Of a DNA stretch of 64,000 nt, positions 20,327 to 31,252 are shown piece by piece. Origin of the DNA: Drosophila persimilis (Eukaryota > Arthropoda > Insecta > Diptera > Drosophilidae); assembly GCF_003286085.1 (NCBI RefSeq), contig NW_020825592.1, positions 38,805 to 102,804 of the forward strand, in the 5' to 3' direction. Positions within the stretch are counted from its first letter, which is position 1. Every line of letters begins with the position of its first letter. The position numbers and the translations under genes are program-made. Under the pieces are notes generated by a model. That model saw only the letters and a program-made list of their open reading frames with translations, was not told the origin of the DNA and searched no databases.

Positions 20327-20513
20327 ATTCTATTTGGTTAGGTATTCCGAAACTCAGAATCTTAAACCCAAAATTCCATCAATATCCTCCGTTACTGTAG
20401 TTGGACTGGACTTATCAATTTTAATGTGGAATTTAAAATTGCAACGAGCTAAGTTTTTTGGGGTTTTAACCAGTAGTAACTAGTACTCTGGCCCCACGTT
20501 GGGCGCCAATCTA
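20327..20513 (-). promoter_or_regulatory. 5' leader and tRNA-Lys primer-binding site of Element 2
   Basis: On the minus strand TGGCGCCCAACGTGGGGC lies at 20508-20491, five bases inside the right LTR. It is the complement of the 3' end of tRNA-Lys(CUU), so this is a PBS and not a tRNA gene. The remainder to the duplication edge is AT-rich leader; about 400 bp more leader lies within each duplicate. Confidence 0.93.
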
Positions 20514-22748
20514 TGTAATGTGCAAGAAATTCTTATTCTTAGAGGTGTGAGATTGTATGTACGGATGGAGGTGGTACCTACATTTTTTGACGGTCAGACA
20601 CCAATAGTATAACAGGATTTCGGAACGTGTACCTCTAGCTATGCTCTAACTAGCTCGCCGGAATGTCGTCGGATCTTTCCTACTCTCCTATTTGCCATAC
20701 GAACACATTCGCAAAGATGTTTTAGGTACACTTGATTTAATGTTCAAAAGGAACTCTATAAAAGAAATCAAAAAAAAGAAAAGAATGGGAATTTTAACTA
20801 ACTGGCTAACCGACTACCGACAAATAGTCAGGCTATATTCCGCCGCTCTCGGGGAACTCAGATGACTTTGACCCCTTCTCTACCCTCCCTACCTTTAGTA
20901 TGCCGTTTAATCGACAGCATAACCCTAATCAAGCGTATCTCTATTCGATCATCGGACTGCCTCAGGCTCTACTCAGGACAAACACAAAAGGTTTAATGTT
21001 CCATTATTATCTACTAATTATTATTTAATAATTCAAAATTTACGGGTTTGGACTTCATGATTTTCTGGATATGCATAAACTTAATACAACTTAATCAGAT
21101 AAAGAAAGAGGAAATAATAACAATTTATATCTAGTTATAAATGTATATGTATGTGTATATAGGACTTATGTGTAGAGAATATGGCGTAAAAGAAATTAAA
21201 TTGGAAAGAATAGAAAAAAAATATGATAATAATATAAAAAGAAGGCAAACGTGAAAGAAAAATTACTAGCCGATCGGCTTTAATTATCGCACGTATGTAT
21301 ATGGTTGTTCAACATACCGCCATAGAAGTTTTACAAGACGTATATATATACTTCGAAAATACTCGAGATCTCCGTTTAAGGAAGCTCGTAACTCACTCAT
21401 ACTTTATACGAAATATCCGGCGTGTCCGTTGAGCTCAAGGGGCGTGGAAACATATTCTGAGGAAAGGAGAAAAATTATGAATATACATGTCTTCACTTCT
21501 AATTCGGATGAAACACCGATTTTATCATTTCCATACCAGTTCGACGACGATTTGCAACTTAACGGCTGATCTTAAAACTATGTGGCTTTCACTTGCGCTG
21601 ATTTCAATTATGGGTCATTATATACATTGTTTGTTTTTCTCTTAACGTCTATACAATACAGAACTAAGATGAATAGCTAGTACGGAATTTAATCTTTAAT
21701 AAAACAAAGAAAATGGAAAATCTCATAAAGAGACTCAAAATTGATACTTTGGTACATTTTGATACGACGACTGTTAAACGGCAGTGTGGATCGCAGCAGA
21801 ATAATATTTTGGAAACTACTACACACACAACGAAGAAACTACGTGCGAAAGCTTTAGCCGCGCGCTTAACTCGTAAGCGAGAAGGGTGACGAGTGCGTCA
21901 TATTAGTTTCTCCGAATTCGCAAGAAGACCATTCTTGTCGTCTTACTCCAAGAAGTACATCAGTTTAAGTATGCATCCACATAACTTCAAGTTTCACTCT
22001 AGTATATCTTCGGGCGGCTTTTGCTAGTTTATTCGGTTGTAGTTATCGTTGGTTTATGTAGATGCTGGTCCCTGGGAAATCCGAGGTCTTTCCCAGAACT
22101 ACTAAGAATTCGATGGACTTTGACGACTTCGTTATTGAGGGGGTCAATTGGTACTTTTTCTCTTTCCCGATGTCGAACGTAGTAAGATTTCCAGTCCTAG
22201 GATACGAGACTGTTAAAACTGTTTCACTATTGTACGATTCAAATACCTCTTGTCTTCTTTAAACCAAACCGAATAATACAATCCACCAGAACTTCAATTT
22301 AATTGGCACGTGTTTGATTGCACAACGTTTTCAAATTCACTGGATATATATATATATTTGCATAAAAAAAAAACCTCCGAGTTCGTACAGCTTCACTAAA
22401 GCAATGATCCATCTAGAAGTTTTATCACTAGCATTAGCCCTTGCGATCGGAACTTTACCTTCCACAACCAACGGGGAAATCATACGATGCTAAGCAAAGC
22501 TTACACATAGCTTCCACGACTAACGGAGAAATCGTACGATTTCTAGTGAAGCTTTAAAACATAACTCCCACAGAACCACGCTGCTTCTCTCAATTAGATC
22601 TTAAGCTCTTCAGTGAAAGCTTTAACTACTTCTCTCTTATAATCAATCTCTTATCTTGTTTTAAAAAGAGGAAGAGTTAATGTTGAATGCGAGGGCAATA
22701 CTTCCCAAACTGTTCGCTGGAGTTTTAGAGTCACAACTGGCCACTGCA
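20514..22748 (-). repeat. Right (5') LTR of Element 2, 2235 bp
   Basis: The pair of 10522-12756. In element orientation it starts TGCAGTGGCC and ends CATTACA, so it drives transcription leftwards. Promoter motifs could not be pinned down in the AT-rich sequence. Confidence 0.93.
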
Positions 22749-22752
22749 AGTT
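22749..22752. repeat. Target-site duplication AGTT (right) of Element 2
   Basis: Matches 10518-10521 and restores the BEL-like gag frame when one copy is removed. Confidence 0.85.
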
Positions 22753-22973
22753 TCGATTAATATTTTACTGATATTTCGTATTGCAGTGTAGGTGGTTGTG
22801 TGCATTGGCTCTTTCTTTTTCTTTTCTGCTAGCAACAATTTGATGTGATCGAGCTCTGTGTGTAATTTCACAGATGTGCTCCACGGCAAATTATCGTTGC
22901 TATTTAGCAGTTTGAGCAGTGTTGCCCTTCTGGCTCTCCGGCGTTTTACTACGCCGCCTCTTTTGCCACACAT
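22749..22973 (-). pseudogene. BEL/Pao-like gag N-terminus, interrupted
   Basis: Seventy-five codons from ATG 22973 to the Element 2 insertion. The start is strongly basic (RRRARRATLLKLLN), followed by a helical segment. Position after LTR, PBS and leader identifies it as the first ORF of the element. Sequence alone is too short to place it in a family. The frame continues at 10521 and then meets stops. Confidence 0.55.
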
Positions 22974-23111
22974 ACCACTCTACTTACTGCGTTCAGTTTC
23001 GCTCCATTTCGTTGTTAATTTTTTTGATGTTACTGCTGCTTCTAGTGGTGCCTGCTGTGGTGCTGCTGTTGTTTGTTTCTTTTCAATATATTTTTGTCTA
23101 CATGTTCGTGA

Positions 23112-23129
23112 CACGTGTCACGGTCGCCA
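23112..23129 (-). promoter_or_regulatory. Primer-binding site of the BEL-like element
   Basis: The minus strand reads TGGCGACCGTGACACGTG directly after the LTR end ...TTACA. A TGGCGACC-type PBS is what I associate with roo/BEL elements (Arg-type primer). The primer identity is from memory and not verified. Confidence 0.65.
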
Positions 23130-23509
23130 TGTAATAGGTCACTGGTTTAGTAATAACCCGGGCACGTCTGTGCCGTTTGACTTCGGTTTTTAGAATATCT
23201 TTATTGAATTTATTCTTATAACTCAGACCGCATAGCTGCGCTGCCGGTTACGCCAACAGCGGAGCGACTTCATACATATTTGTCTTATCAGCATAATCGA
23301 GAGGGGAAGAGCCGTATGTACATATGTGTATATATATATATGCTTCAAGTGGTCAGCGTGGGAATGCTGACTTAGCTTAGCGCATAAGCGGCGATCATAT
23401 TGCACGCTCACTTGAGGTGGTTTTGTTTGTGTACTGCAACAATGTGTTGCTGATACATTTATTGTTAACCATTGGGTACAGTGTACACTCAATATATGCA
23501 CATACTACA
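23130..23509 (-). repeat. BEL/Pao-like LTR, 380 bp
   Basis: In element orientation it starts TGTAGTATGTGCATATATTG, has an AATAAA signal about 110 bp from its end, and ends ATTACA before the PBS. The start resembles the truncated LTR at 41119-41540 (TGTAGTATGTTG). Confidence 0.75.
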
Positions 23510-23792
23510 GTATATTGAACCACCGCAATTATATACCACCCCCGCTCCAGCAAATGTTGCACGATCGCATATTTTGGTCATAAGCAACAATATGGCACTA
23601 TAGCCCCAAAAAAAGTTAACCCCGCAACTATATGGCACCTGCATTTATATAGAACCTTTCCCTATCCAGCTGTTGCACGTATATTGAACCACCGCACCTA
23701 TATAGCACCCACGCTCCAGGAAATGTGCAGGATCGCACATCTTGGGCCCTAGAACCAATATGGCAATATATCCCCAAAAAAATTAGAACCCC
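23510..23792 (+). repeat. ~170-bp satellite, about 1.7 diverged monomers
   Basis: Same monomer as the main array (cores TATTGAACCACCGC, ACTATATGGCACCTGC, ATAGCCCCAAAAAAA) but with several substitutions and small indels. It is an outlying or cut-off block of the array that resumes at 41541. Confidence 0.9.
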
Positions 23793-23838
23793 GCTGTAGA
23801 AATGGAATCGTAATCGAATAGAAACAGCGAAAACGAAA
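23793..23838. other. Unassigned 46-bp joint
   Basis: A-rich sequence between satellite and the truncated first LTR of the RING tandem. It matches neither neighbour. Confidence 0.4.
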
Positions 23839-24536
23839 AAGAGAAATTCTCTTTAACAGTCGGCAAAGATGGCCTGGGATCAGAGAGTGGGTCAGAGCCA
23901 GGTCAGACTTCCTCGTCGAAAGGAGAGCGGGTTCGAAGTCGAAGTTCGACGAGAAGAGAGGCTACAAATAGATGTTATTGGACGCCATTGCAGCATTCCA
24001 AGCCTGGTCGACAGCATTGTAGGTGTTCATTTTCTAAAGTGGCAGCGGGGTTTTTAAATATTCAATAAAAAAAGAGAGAGAAACCTTTTAAATTAAATAA
24101 CGACAAGGAAATATATCTCAGGCAGTGAGGCGTTGTACAGTGATACCCTTGCAATACACCCTTTCGACGGGGCACCCGATTGGGTAAGTTGAAAAGAAAA
24201 ACAGCCGAGTGAAGTGCATAAAGGTGTTCTGTGTGTGCAAATTTCCCTAGGTTGGAAATTGGAGGAGGCTCGTCTTCCACGACAACCAGCTGCAGGTCAT
24301 AGAAATTCGCCGGAGCTTTGGGACGTCGCCTTGGAGCAATTCGGCGAGCCAGAGAGGAGAGGCCAGCTAGTGCCCGGCAGACGGCAGCCGCGTCGGTTTG
24401 TTTTATCGCTCTGCGTATGCGTCCATACCCCGCGCGTACAAGGAGGCAGAGAGGAACAAGTGTTCGGCTGTTAGTGGCTGATCGAAGTTGAAATTGTCAC
24501 AGAGATCTAGCCTGGTCCAAAAGAAACAAAAAAAAA

Positions 24537-25597
24537 CGAGGGGGAACGTTGTGAGTTGCTGCGGACATCGCAACTCTAAAGTTATACCCGATACTTAGTC
24601 AGTATGGCTTTCCTCCGGCAGACGCCGCTAATATTAAACGACACGACAAAGAGTGCGTGCGAGAGAGACAGAAAATAAGGCTGAGCGTGACGTCGGCCGC
24701 TGCGTAGCCAATGCAAATTGATTTGTTCCTGTTGGCTATAAAAATTATCTGATCTGATCCAGACTCAGCAATCTGATAGATATGGTCATTCTCTATGATT
24801 CTGTGTTTTTAGTTTTCTCGAATCTGCAATATTGTGGATGCAACAGATTTTCGTCCTTTGTGGGGGCGGAAGGGGGTGGTGCGAAATTCTGAGATATACG
24901 TTTTACAGTGAGATCTAACAGGAGTGAGGATACCAAATTTGGTTATTCTTGCTTTAATAGTCTCTGAGATTTGTGAATATCCCCAGATTTGCATAATTTG
25001 CGGGGGCGGAAGGGGGTGTGGCGAAATTTTGAAACAAACTCGTCTCGGTCCGATATATTAGGAGTGTGGATACCAAATTTGGTTGCTCTAGCTTTTATAG
25101 TCTCTGAGATCTAGGCGCTAATGTTTTACTCTAAGCAAAGCCGCCTATGCTACCTGTGTGTTAGAGAGAGACAGGGCGAGAAAAAATGAAATTGTTTTCT
25201 TGATGCTGGCTATAATAATAATACGATCCAGTTCAGATTCTGCTGTCTAAAAGATATAGTCATTCTCTACGATTCTGCGTTTTTGGTTTTCTCATATCTT
25301 TAAAATTGTGGATGCCACAGATTTTCGTCCTTTGTGGGGGCGGAAGTGGGCGCGGCAAAGTTTTGAAATATTTTTGTAGCAGTGACATATCACAGAAGTC
25401 TGGATCCAAAACATCGTTGCTCTAGCTCTTATAGTCTTTGAGCATTAGGCGCTGAAGGGGACGGACAGACGGACGGACGGACAGACGGACGGACGGACAG
25501 ACAGACATGGCTCAATCGACTCGGCTATTGATGCTGATCAAGAATATATATACTTTATGGGGTCGGAAACGATTCCTTCTGGACGTATCGGGTATAA
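24537..25597 (+). mobile_element. Helitron/DINE-1-like insertion, copy 1
   Basis: About 1.06 kb with no coding capacity. It starts CGAGGGGGAACGTTGTGAG, contains TATACCCGATACT near its left end and its complement AGTATCGGGTATA-type sequence at the right end. Inside are three degenerate modules with GATTTTCGTCCTTTGTGGG and ACCAAATTTGG, then a GACGGACAGACGGAC microsatellite and ATGGCTCAATCGACTCGGC. These features recall the non-autonomous DINE-1/INE-1 group in Drosophila. Compared with copy 2 it lacks about 55 bp just before the terminal TATCGGGTATAA. The family name is from memory. Confidence 0.65.
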
Positions 25598-25838
25598 AAA
25601 AACCAACGTAACACAGTCATATCCTCTAAGCAGTTTTACCCGGGTTATTTCATTGTCCCTCTTCATTTAGGCTTTTTGATCTCTCTATCCCTTTCCCTTT
25701 TTCTCCACCTAACTTTGCCGCTGAGGGCGAGCCCCCACATACCGGTGCTCGATAAGCGCCGGTGTTCCGCAAAAAGGAATGCGAGACTGAGCGCAGAGGA
25801 ATGCGGAGAGATAATAGAGATACAAATTCACAGTAAAA

Positions 25839-26952
25839 CGAGGGGGAACGTTGTGAGTTGCTGCGGACACCGCAACTCTACGGTTATACCCGATACTAAG
25901 TCAGTATGGCTCTCCTCCGGCAGACGCCGCTAATATTTAACGACACGACAAAGAGTGCGTGCGAGAGAGACAGAAAATCTGTCTGAGCGTGACGTCGGGC
26001 GCTGCGTAGCCACTGCAAATTGATTTGTTCCTTTTGGCTATAAAAATGATCTGATCTGATCCAGATTCAGCAATCTAATAGATATGGTCATTATCTATGA
26101 TTCTGCGTTTTTAGTTTTCTCAAATCTGCAATACTGTAGATGCAACAGATTTTCGTCCTTTGTGGGGGCGGATGGGGGTGGGGCGAAATTCTGAGATATA
26201 CGTTTTATAGTGACATCTTAAAGGAGTGTGTGTACCAAATTTGGTTACTCTAGCCTTAATAGTCTCTGAGATTTGTGGTTGCCTCAGATTTTCGTCCTTT
26301 GCGGGGGCGGAAGGGGGTGTGGCGAAATTTGGACATGAAACGGTCAAGGTCCGATATCACAGGAGTGTGGATACCAAATTTGGTTGCTCTGGCTTTTATA
26401 GGTTCTGAGATCCTTGAACTCATATTTTGCAATTGGCAAAACCGACCATGAAACCTGTGTGTTAGAGTGAGACAGAGCGAGAAAGAGTGAAATTGTTTTC
26501 GTGATTCTGGCTATAGTAATTATACGATCTGGTTCAGATTTTGCACTCTGTAAGATATAGTAATCTTCTACGATTCTGCGTTTTTAGTTTTCTCGTATCG
26601 TCGAAATTGTGGATGCCACAGACTTTCGCCCTTTGTGGGGGCGGAAGTGGGCGGGGCAAAGTTTTGAAATATTTTTGGAGCAGTGACATATCACAGAAGT
26701 CTGGATCCAAAACATCGTTGCTCTAGCTCTTATAGTCTTTGAGCATTAGGCGCTGAAGGGGACGGACAGACGGACAGACGGACGGACGGACAGACGGACA
26801 GACAGACATGGCTCAATCGACTCGGCTATTGATGCTGATCAAGAATATATATACTTTATGGGGTCGGAAACGATTCCTTCTGGACGTTACACACATCCAC
26901 TTTTACCACAAATCTAATATACCCCAATACTCATTTTGAGTATCGGGTATAA
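25839..26952 (+). mobile_element. Helitron/DINE-1-like insertion, copy 2
   Basis: About 1.11 kb, same family and orientation as copy 1, only about 240 bp away. It sits between CAGTAAAA and TTAGCTCG, which are contiguous in the intact LTRs, so the insertion is exact with no target duplication and lies between A and T. That fits helitron insertion. A short palindrome (ATACTCATTTTGAGTAT) lies just inside the right end, as expected for a helitron 3' hairpin. Confidence 0.7.
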
Positions 26953-27926
26953 TTAGCTCGATCTGCCTGAGCCACTCGGTCGTCGTCTCACTTTTTTTTG
27001 GTGTGTGCGAATTGTGTGTGTTCTCTTTTTTTTAAACTTTTCAGAAACCCAAGTCGGAAGCGCTTCGTCGATGGAGGTTCCTGTAAGTGGTTTTAATTAA
27101 ACAAATAAATTATCTTCCATTTTTTTGTGTGGCGGAGGCTCTGAAGGTTCGTCACGGGAGCACACCCAATTAGTGGGATGAAAAGAGAGGTCATCGGAAA
27201 GTCGTAGATAATTGCTCTCCTCTTGATTCTTTTCCCTACGTCTCTCGCGTATTACACCTTCCCTTTTGATGGATCGATATGCCAGCGAATGCTCAGATTA
27301 AAATTTCTTACATTTCTTTTGTTTTCATTCCTATTCAAATTATCTGTTCTCAAACATATCTAATCTAAGCTTCTTACTTGTTTACATTACTTCACTCTAT
27401 TTTATTTAAAATTAAGTCGTAGCCAATACTCGGGGAAGGGAGAAACTAATGTTTAAACTTAATTACAAGGGATCAAGAATTTTAGTCATAAGCAATGAAT
27501 AAATGTTTATAATGTGTGAGTAGAAGCAATAGTGTTTGATCTCCTGCAGCAAGCCCCTGTAGGTCCCCCATAATATAAGGGGTCTTGTAGCAAATCATAT
27601 GTTATCGGGCACAACAAGACCAAGGTAGGGTGGGCGAACATCACTCCTCATGAACAGCTGAGGAATTCTTTTCGTTGTCCGTTCACCAGTGCAGTCATTG
27701 TCTTTCGTTTTAGGTGTTGTGCTTTCCGTCCGGTTTCAAATGGCTTAGTGACACGCATTAAATGTAAAATAATAATAGGGTAGGCCTCGGCTTAGGAGCA
27801 AAATACATAAGAACACCACACTCGTGGCCGACGAGCCGGTACACGGAAAATTGACAGCGTGCCGCTCCAAGCTGAGAGGACCATCTCGCCTACATCGTGG
27901 TTGCACGTTACATTTATTATTATTTT

Positions 27927-27944
27927 TGGCGCCCAACGTGGGTC
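27927..27944 (+). promoter_or_regulatory. tRNA-Lys primer-binding site, internal copy A
   Basis: TGGCGCCCAACGTGGG matches the tRNA-Lys(CUU) 3' end over 16 bases. It lies 14 bp inside the LTR end, an unusually long offset; copy B has the same offset. Confidence 0.9.
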
Positions 27945-28811
27945 CTCACTGTTAGGTAGGAATTATTAAAATTTGTACTTAGGGGTGTGGTTCACGAGCA
28001 ATGGCCTAAAACAAACCTTCACTTTTTAAATTTTCCTTGGCGACTGATCGATGTCTTCATTAAAGACAAAGAAACCCAAATCATTTCCGCTGTCATTCAG
28101 TTCTCTTACGGATCTTTGGAATACCGATAGAAAACTAAGCCCCAGGGCAGGTTTCCGGGCCACGATTCTAAGGGTTCTGAGTGAGTTTTACTTATTTCTG
28201 TACAAATAGCCTGACTGTCGTGATTAATAGGAACACTACTAGAATAGCTTTAAGAAGCCATCTGTTGTCCATGTCATGTCAGTCTGCGCTGTGAGTGCTA
28301 CTCAACTTTATGCCTGAGGGACCAAAGGATAACTGAACCGTCATGGATTCACTGGTGATGCATTTAGCTTAAGTGCACTCCTGTCCACGGCTCATTTTAT
28401 TAAGTGCCTCAGTTTGCATTGTCTTATCTTTGTTTGGCAGTTTGGATCACTGTTTCTATAAGCGCTGTTGGACGCAGGTGCGCAGAACGTAGGGTTACCA
28501 CTGCCCACGGCTTAGGTGTTCCAACTTGCCAGAAAGTATTTTCCTCTTTGGCTGTACTTGGTGAATTAATTCGGACAATTAAGAGAGGCTCTGCAGGGAG
28601 CCAGGCTAGCTGGGAGATCAAACCATTAGGTTTTTTTTTGTTGTAAAATTTTTTTGTTTTAAACTGTTGAGTTGAGAATTTTTTTTAATTAATACTCAAA
28701 TTTTATTTCACTTTTAAATTTTCTTCATTACATATATATAAGAAAACATACATACATATCATTTCAGAGTTAAGCAGATAGTTTTTTTAGTAAACACCTA
28801 TAAAAAGAGAG
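27945..28811 (+). other. 5' leader of internal copy A
   Basis: About 870 bp between PBS and gag. An 80-codon ORF inside (28404-28646) recurs in copy B only because the DNA is duplicated, and it has no protein-like features. I see no other signal. Confidence 0.6.
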
Positions 28812-30336
28812 ATGGGATTGTATCGGTCTGATGATGAAGGGCCAAGCGCCTCAGCAATCTGTTGCAGGCTGTGCAAGGACACAATGGCCACTGAAGATGT
28901 TTATAGAACTCCTTGTCAGCATGAATTCCATAAAACATGCATGCGAACATACCTTAAGACCCAAACAACCAGTCCAGCTTGCAATGCGGTTTGTATTGCC
29001 CCAACGGCTGGTCAGCCTCCTCTGGTGCCTGGCAAGACTAGACAGCAGACAAAGTCAGTTCTCGCGGGAGGCAGTAAGCAATCCCAAGCGGGGTCGGAGG
29101 GTCAAGCGTCTACTTCAAATCAAGCGGTTAGCTCAAATCAAGTATCTAGGGAGATCACGGCGGCTATTAGGGGTATGCAGAATGAATTACTGATTAATCA
29201 ACCTGACGGAGAGGATGTCTCAAATGATAAGTACCACAGTCGAAGCTCGGTTAGCTTCTAGTGCGCAAATTCCGCAACCGTCAGTAGGGAGCCTGAATAG
29301 GAACGCTTCTTTGGACCAATTGCTAGAAATTCCCGAGGGGAACCAGGGCGCAGTTTACACCCCTCCACTCCGGACTTCGCTCTCTAGATCAGCAGTATCT
29401 GACTTAGCTCAGAGACCTGACAAGGTGGGTCATATAATGAACAATTGGAAGCTTCGCTTTTCGGGAGCCTCAGACTCCTTAAGCGTGGATTCATTTATAT
29501 ACCGAGTAGAGGCCCTTACCCATCAAACGTTGGAAGGGAACTTTATGCTGTTGTGCAGTAATGCAAACACTCTGTTTGAAGGGAAAGCATCTGATTTTTA
29601 TTGGAGGTATCACAAGACAGTTGGCTCAGTGCGGTGGATGGATCTGTGTGATGCGTTGAGGAAGCAGTTTAGGGATTCCCGGACGGACGTAGACATCAGA
29701 CAGATGATTCGCGATAGGAAACAAAGAGAAAAAGAGACTTTCGAGGTATTTTTTGACGCAATCCAAAAGCTCACTGACAGGTTAGAGCAGCCTCTTTCTC
29801 ATAAAACTCTGGTCGAGATCGTTCGTCGAAATTTGCGGCCGGAAATACAGCATGAGATCCTGAATCAGAAAATAGACTCAATAGAAGCACTACGGGATAT
29901 ATGTCGGAGGCGAGAATGTTTTATGGAAGAGGTGCGTCGGACTCATGGCTATCAAAAAGCTGCTCCATTTCGAAAGCAAATCTCGGAGCTAGTGGACGAA
30001 GCCTTGGGAGAGGATGCGGAAGAATTCTCGGAATCCGAGTTTGGGGAGGAGATAGCAGCTTTATCCTTGGGGTGTTGGAATTGTCGAAAAGAAGGACACC
30101 GTTACCACGATTGCGTTGCTAAACGGAAAATATTCTGCTTTGGCTGCGGAGCGCCGAACACGTATAAGCCATCTTGCAAAAAGTGTCAAAAAAACACCAA
30201 GGAGAACCTTTGGAGGTGGCGTCGAGAGACAAGACTGCATTCACCATACCAGGGAGGCCGTTGTACCAATACAAGGTCATGCCTTTTGGTTTATGCAACG
30301 CCTCACAAACCATGTCCAGACTCATGGATAAGGTAA
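28812..30336 (+). pseudogene. gag: RING-Gag, copy A, frameshifted and with a lost zinc ligand
   Basis: Copy of the intact gag at 35417. The start (MGLYRSDDEG) and most of the RING are present, but the first Cys of the last pair is Ser (SPAC instead of CPVC), so one zinc site is lost. A 4-bp insertion at about 29191-29201 shifts the frame, splitting the gene into 28812-29261 and 29215-30336. The second part keeps the capsid-like region, the CCHC knuckle (CWNCRKEGHRYHDC) and the Cys4 finger. Not functional. Confidence 0.9.
30189..30195 (+). promoter_or_regulatory. -1 frameshift heptamer AAAAAAC, copy A
   Basis: In the gag frame this reads A AAA AAC directly after the Cys4 finger. A -1 slip enters the frame that codes for the remaining RT. 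A canonical X-XXY-YYZ site; no pseudoknot was checked. Confidence 0.75.
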
Positions 30337-31139
30337 TACCCGCAGCTCTTCGAAATCAAGTGTTTGTCTACTTAGATGACCTGCTGGTCATTTCAGACAC
30401 ATTTCCCTCGCATCTTGAGGTACTGCGTTCGGTGGCAGAACACATCCGTCACGCAGGGCTGACCATAAATATAGAGAAGAGCAGATTCTGTAGGAAATCC
30501 GTAAAATATCTAGGTCACGTAATTGGCGAAGGCGGTATTAAAACAGACCCGGAAAAGATTTCCGCTATTACTAAGTTTCCGCTCCCAAGAACTCTCCGAG
30601 CCCTGAGGAGCTTCCTTGGAATGGCCGGGTGGTATAGGAAATTTATACATGATTTTGCTTCGCTATCCGCCCCTTTAACAGACTTGCTAAAACAAAGAAA
30701 AAAATTCGTCATGTCCCAGGGTGGAATAGAGGCCTTTGAGAAATTGAAAGAAACGCTGTGCAAGGCTCCAGTTTTAAGAAGTCCTGACTTTGGAAAGCCC
30801 TTCTATATACATTGCGATGCGAGCAATACGGGAGTAGGGGGTGTGCTAGTCCAGAAGACTGAGGAAGGGGATGAAATGCCGATAGCTTTCGTGTCTAAAA
30901 AGCTGAATAAAGCCCAGCGCAATTACACAGTGACCGAGCTAGAGTGCCTGGCGGCCTTAGTGTGCATAAAAAAGTTCAGAGCTTATGTCGAAGGTCATCA
31001 ATTCACCGTGATAACGGATCATGCATCACTGAAGTGGTTGATGTCCCAAAATGATCTACACTCGAGGTTAGCTCGATGGGCACTAAAATTGCAAGGTTTC
31101 CGATTTAGCATCGAGCACCGAAGAGAACCCAGAACATAG
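30196..31139 (+). pseudogene. pol: Pol remnant, copy A: C-terminal RT and RNase H, protease and RT N-terminus deleted
   Basis: In the -1 frame after the heptamer, about 19 codons lead straight into the middle of RT (TAFTIPGRPLYQYKVMPFGL). Protease and the RT fingers, including the first catalytic Asp region, are missing. YLDD and the full RNase H (CDAS, ELECLA, TDHASLKWL) are present. The frame then breaks at about 31125 where one G is missing in a GTQN-type motif, and a TAA follows at 31217-31219. Copy B has the same deletion and the same two lesions. Confidence 0.9.
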
Positions 31140-31252
31140 TCCCAGATGCATTGTCAAGGGTTCACCAGGATGAGATCGCAGCGATAGACAAGAATAATGG
31201 GCTTCTGGTGGATCTATAATCTCCTCACTTCAGAGCGGCAGGGTATCGTGAA

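Larger units (their letters stand above)
10522..22748 (-). mobile_element. Element 2: complete LTR retrotransposon with RING-Gag, minus strand
   Basis: It has two 2235-bp LTRs in the same orientation, a tRNA-Lys PBS inside the right (5') LTR, gag-PR-RT-RNase H-INT reading leftwards, and a 4-bp target duplication AGTT. Length is 12,227 bp, of which 2280 bp is an internal tandem duplication; the undamaged form would be about 9.9 kb. Long LTRs and a Lys PBS recall the Drosophila Ulysses/Osvaldo lineage, but I cannot confirm that. No env ORF follows integrase. Only four differences between the LTRs were noticed by eye, so insertion looks recent. Confidence 0.9.
22749..23509 (-). mobile_element. 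5' part of a BEL/Pao-like element, interrupted by Element 2
   Basis: Reading leftwards: an LTR (23509-23130), a PBS (23129-23112), a leader and the start of a small basic gag (ATG 22973). Element 2 cuts the gag at 22749, and the other side resumes at 10521. The right edge abuts the ~170-bp satellite, so the BEL-like element had inserted into or next to satellite DNA. Confidence 0.7.
23839..27912 (+). repeat. First LTR of the RING tandem, 5' truncated, with two insertions
   Basis: Compared with 32512-34517 it lacks the first ~84 bp and is split by insertions at 24537-25597 and 25839-26952. The LTR segments are 23839-24536, 25598-25838 and 26953-27912. It ends GCACGTTACA, as the others do. About 15 bp of target sequence present in the other LTRs (TAGCAAGAATAAGAC) is missing at the first insertion point. 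Confidence 0.9.

Noticed and set aside
20491..20508. tRNA-Lys gene fragment
   Set aside because: Only the 18 bases complementary to the tRNA 3' end are present, right beside an LTR: a primer-binding site.
10522..22748. Naming Element 2 as Ulysses or Osvaldo
   Set aside because: LTR length and Lys primer are suggestive, but without a comparison the name cannot be supported.
22858..23193. 111-codon plus-strand ORF with hydrophobic stretches
   Set aside because: It lies antisense to the BEL-like gag, leader and PBS and is explained by them.
28404..28646. 80-codon ORF in the RING element leader, present in both copies
   Set aside because: Shared only because the two leaders are near-identical DNA; its end differs between copies through a poly-T change.
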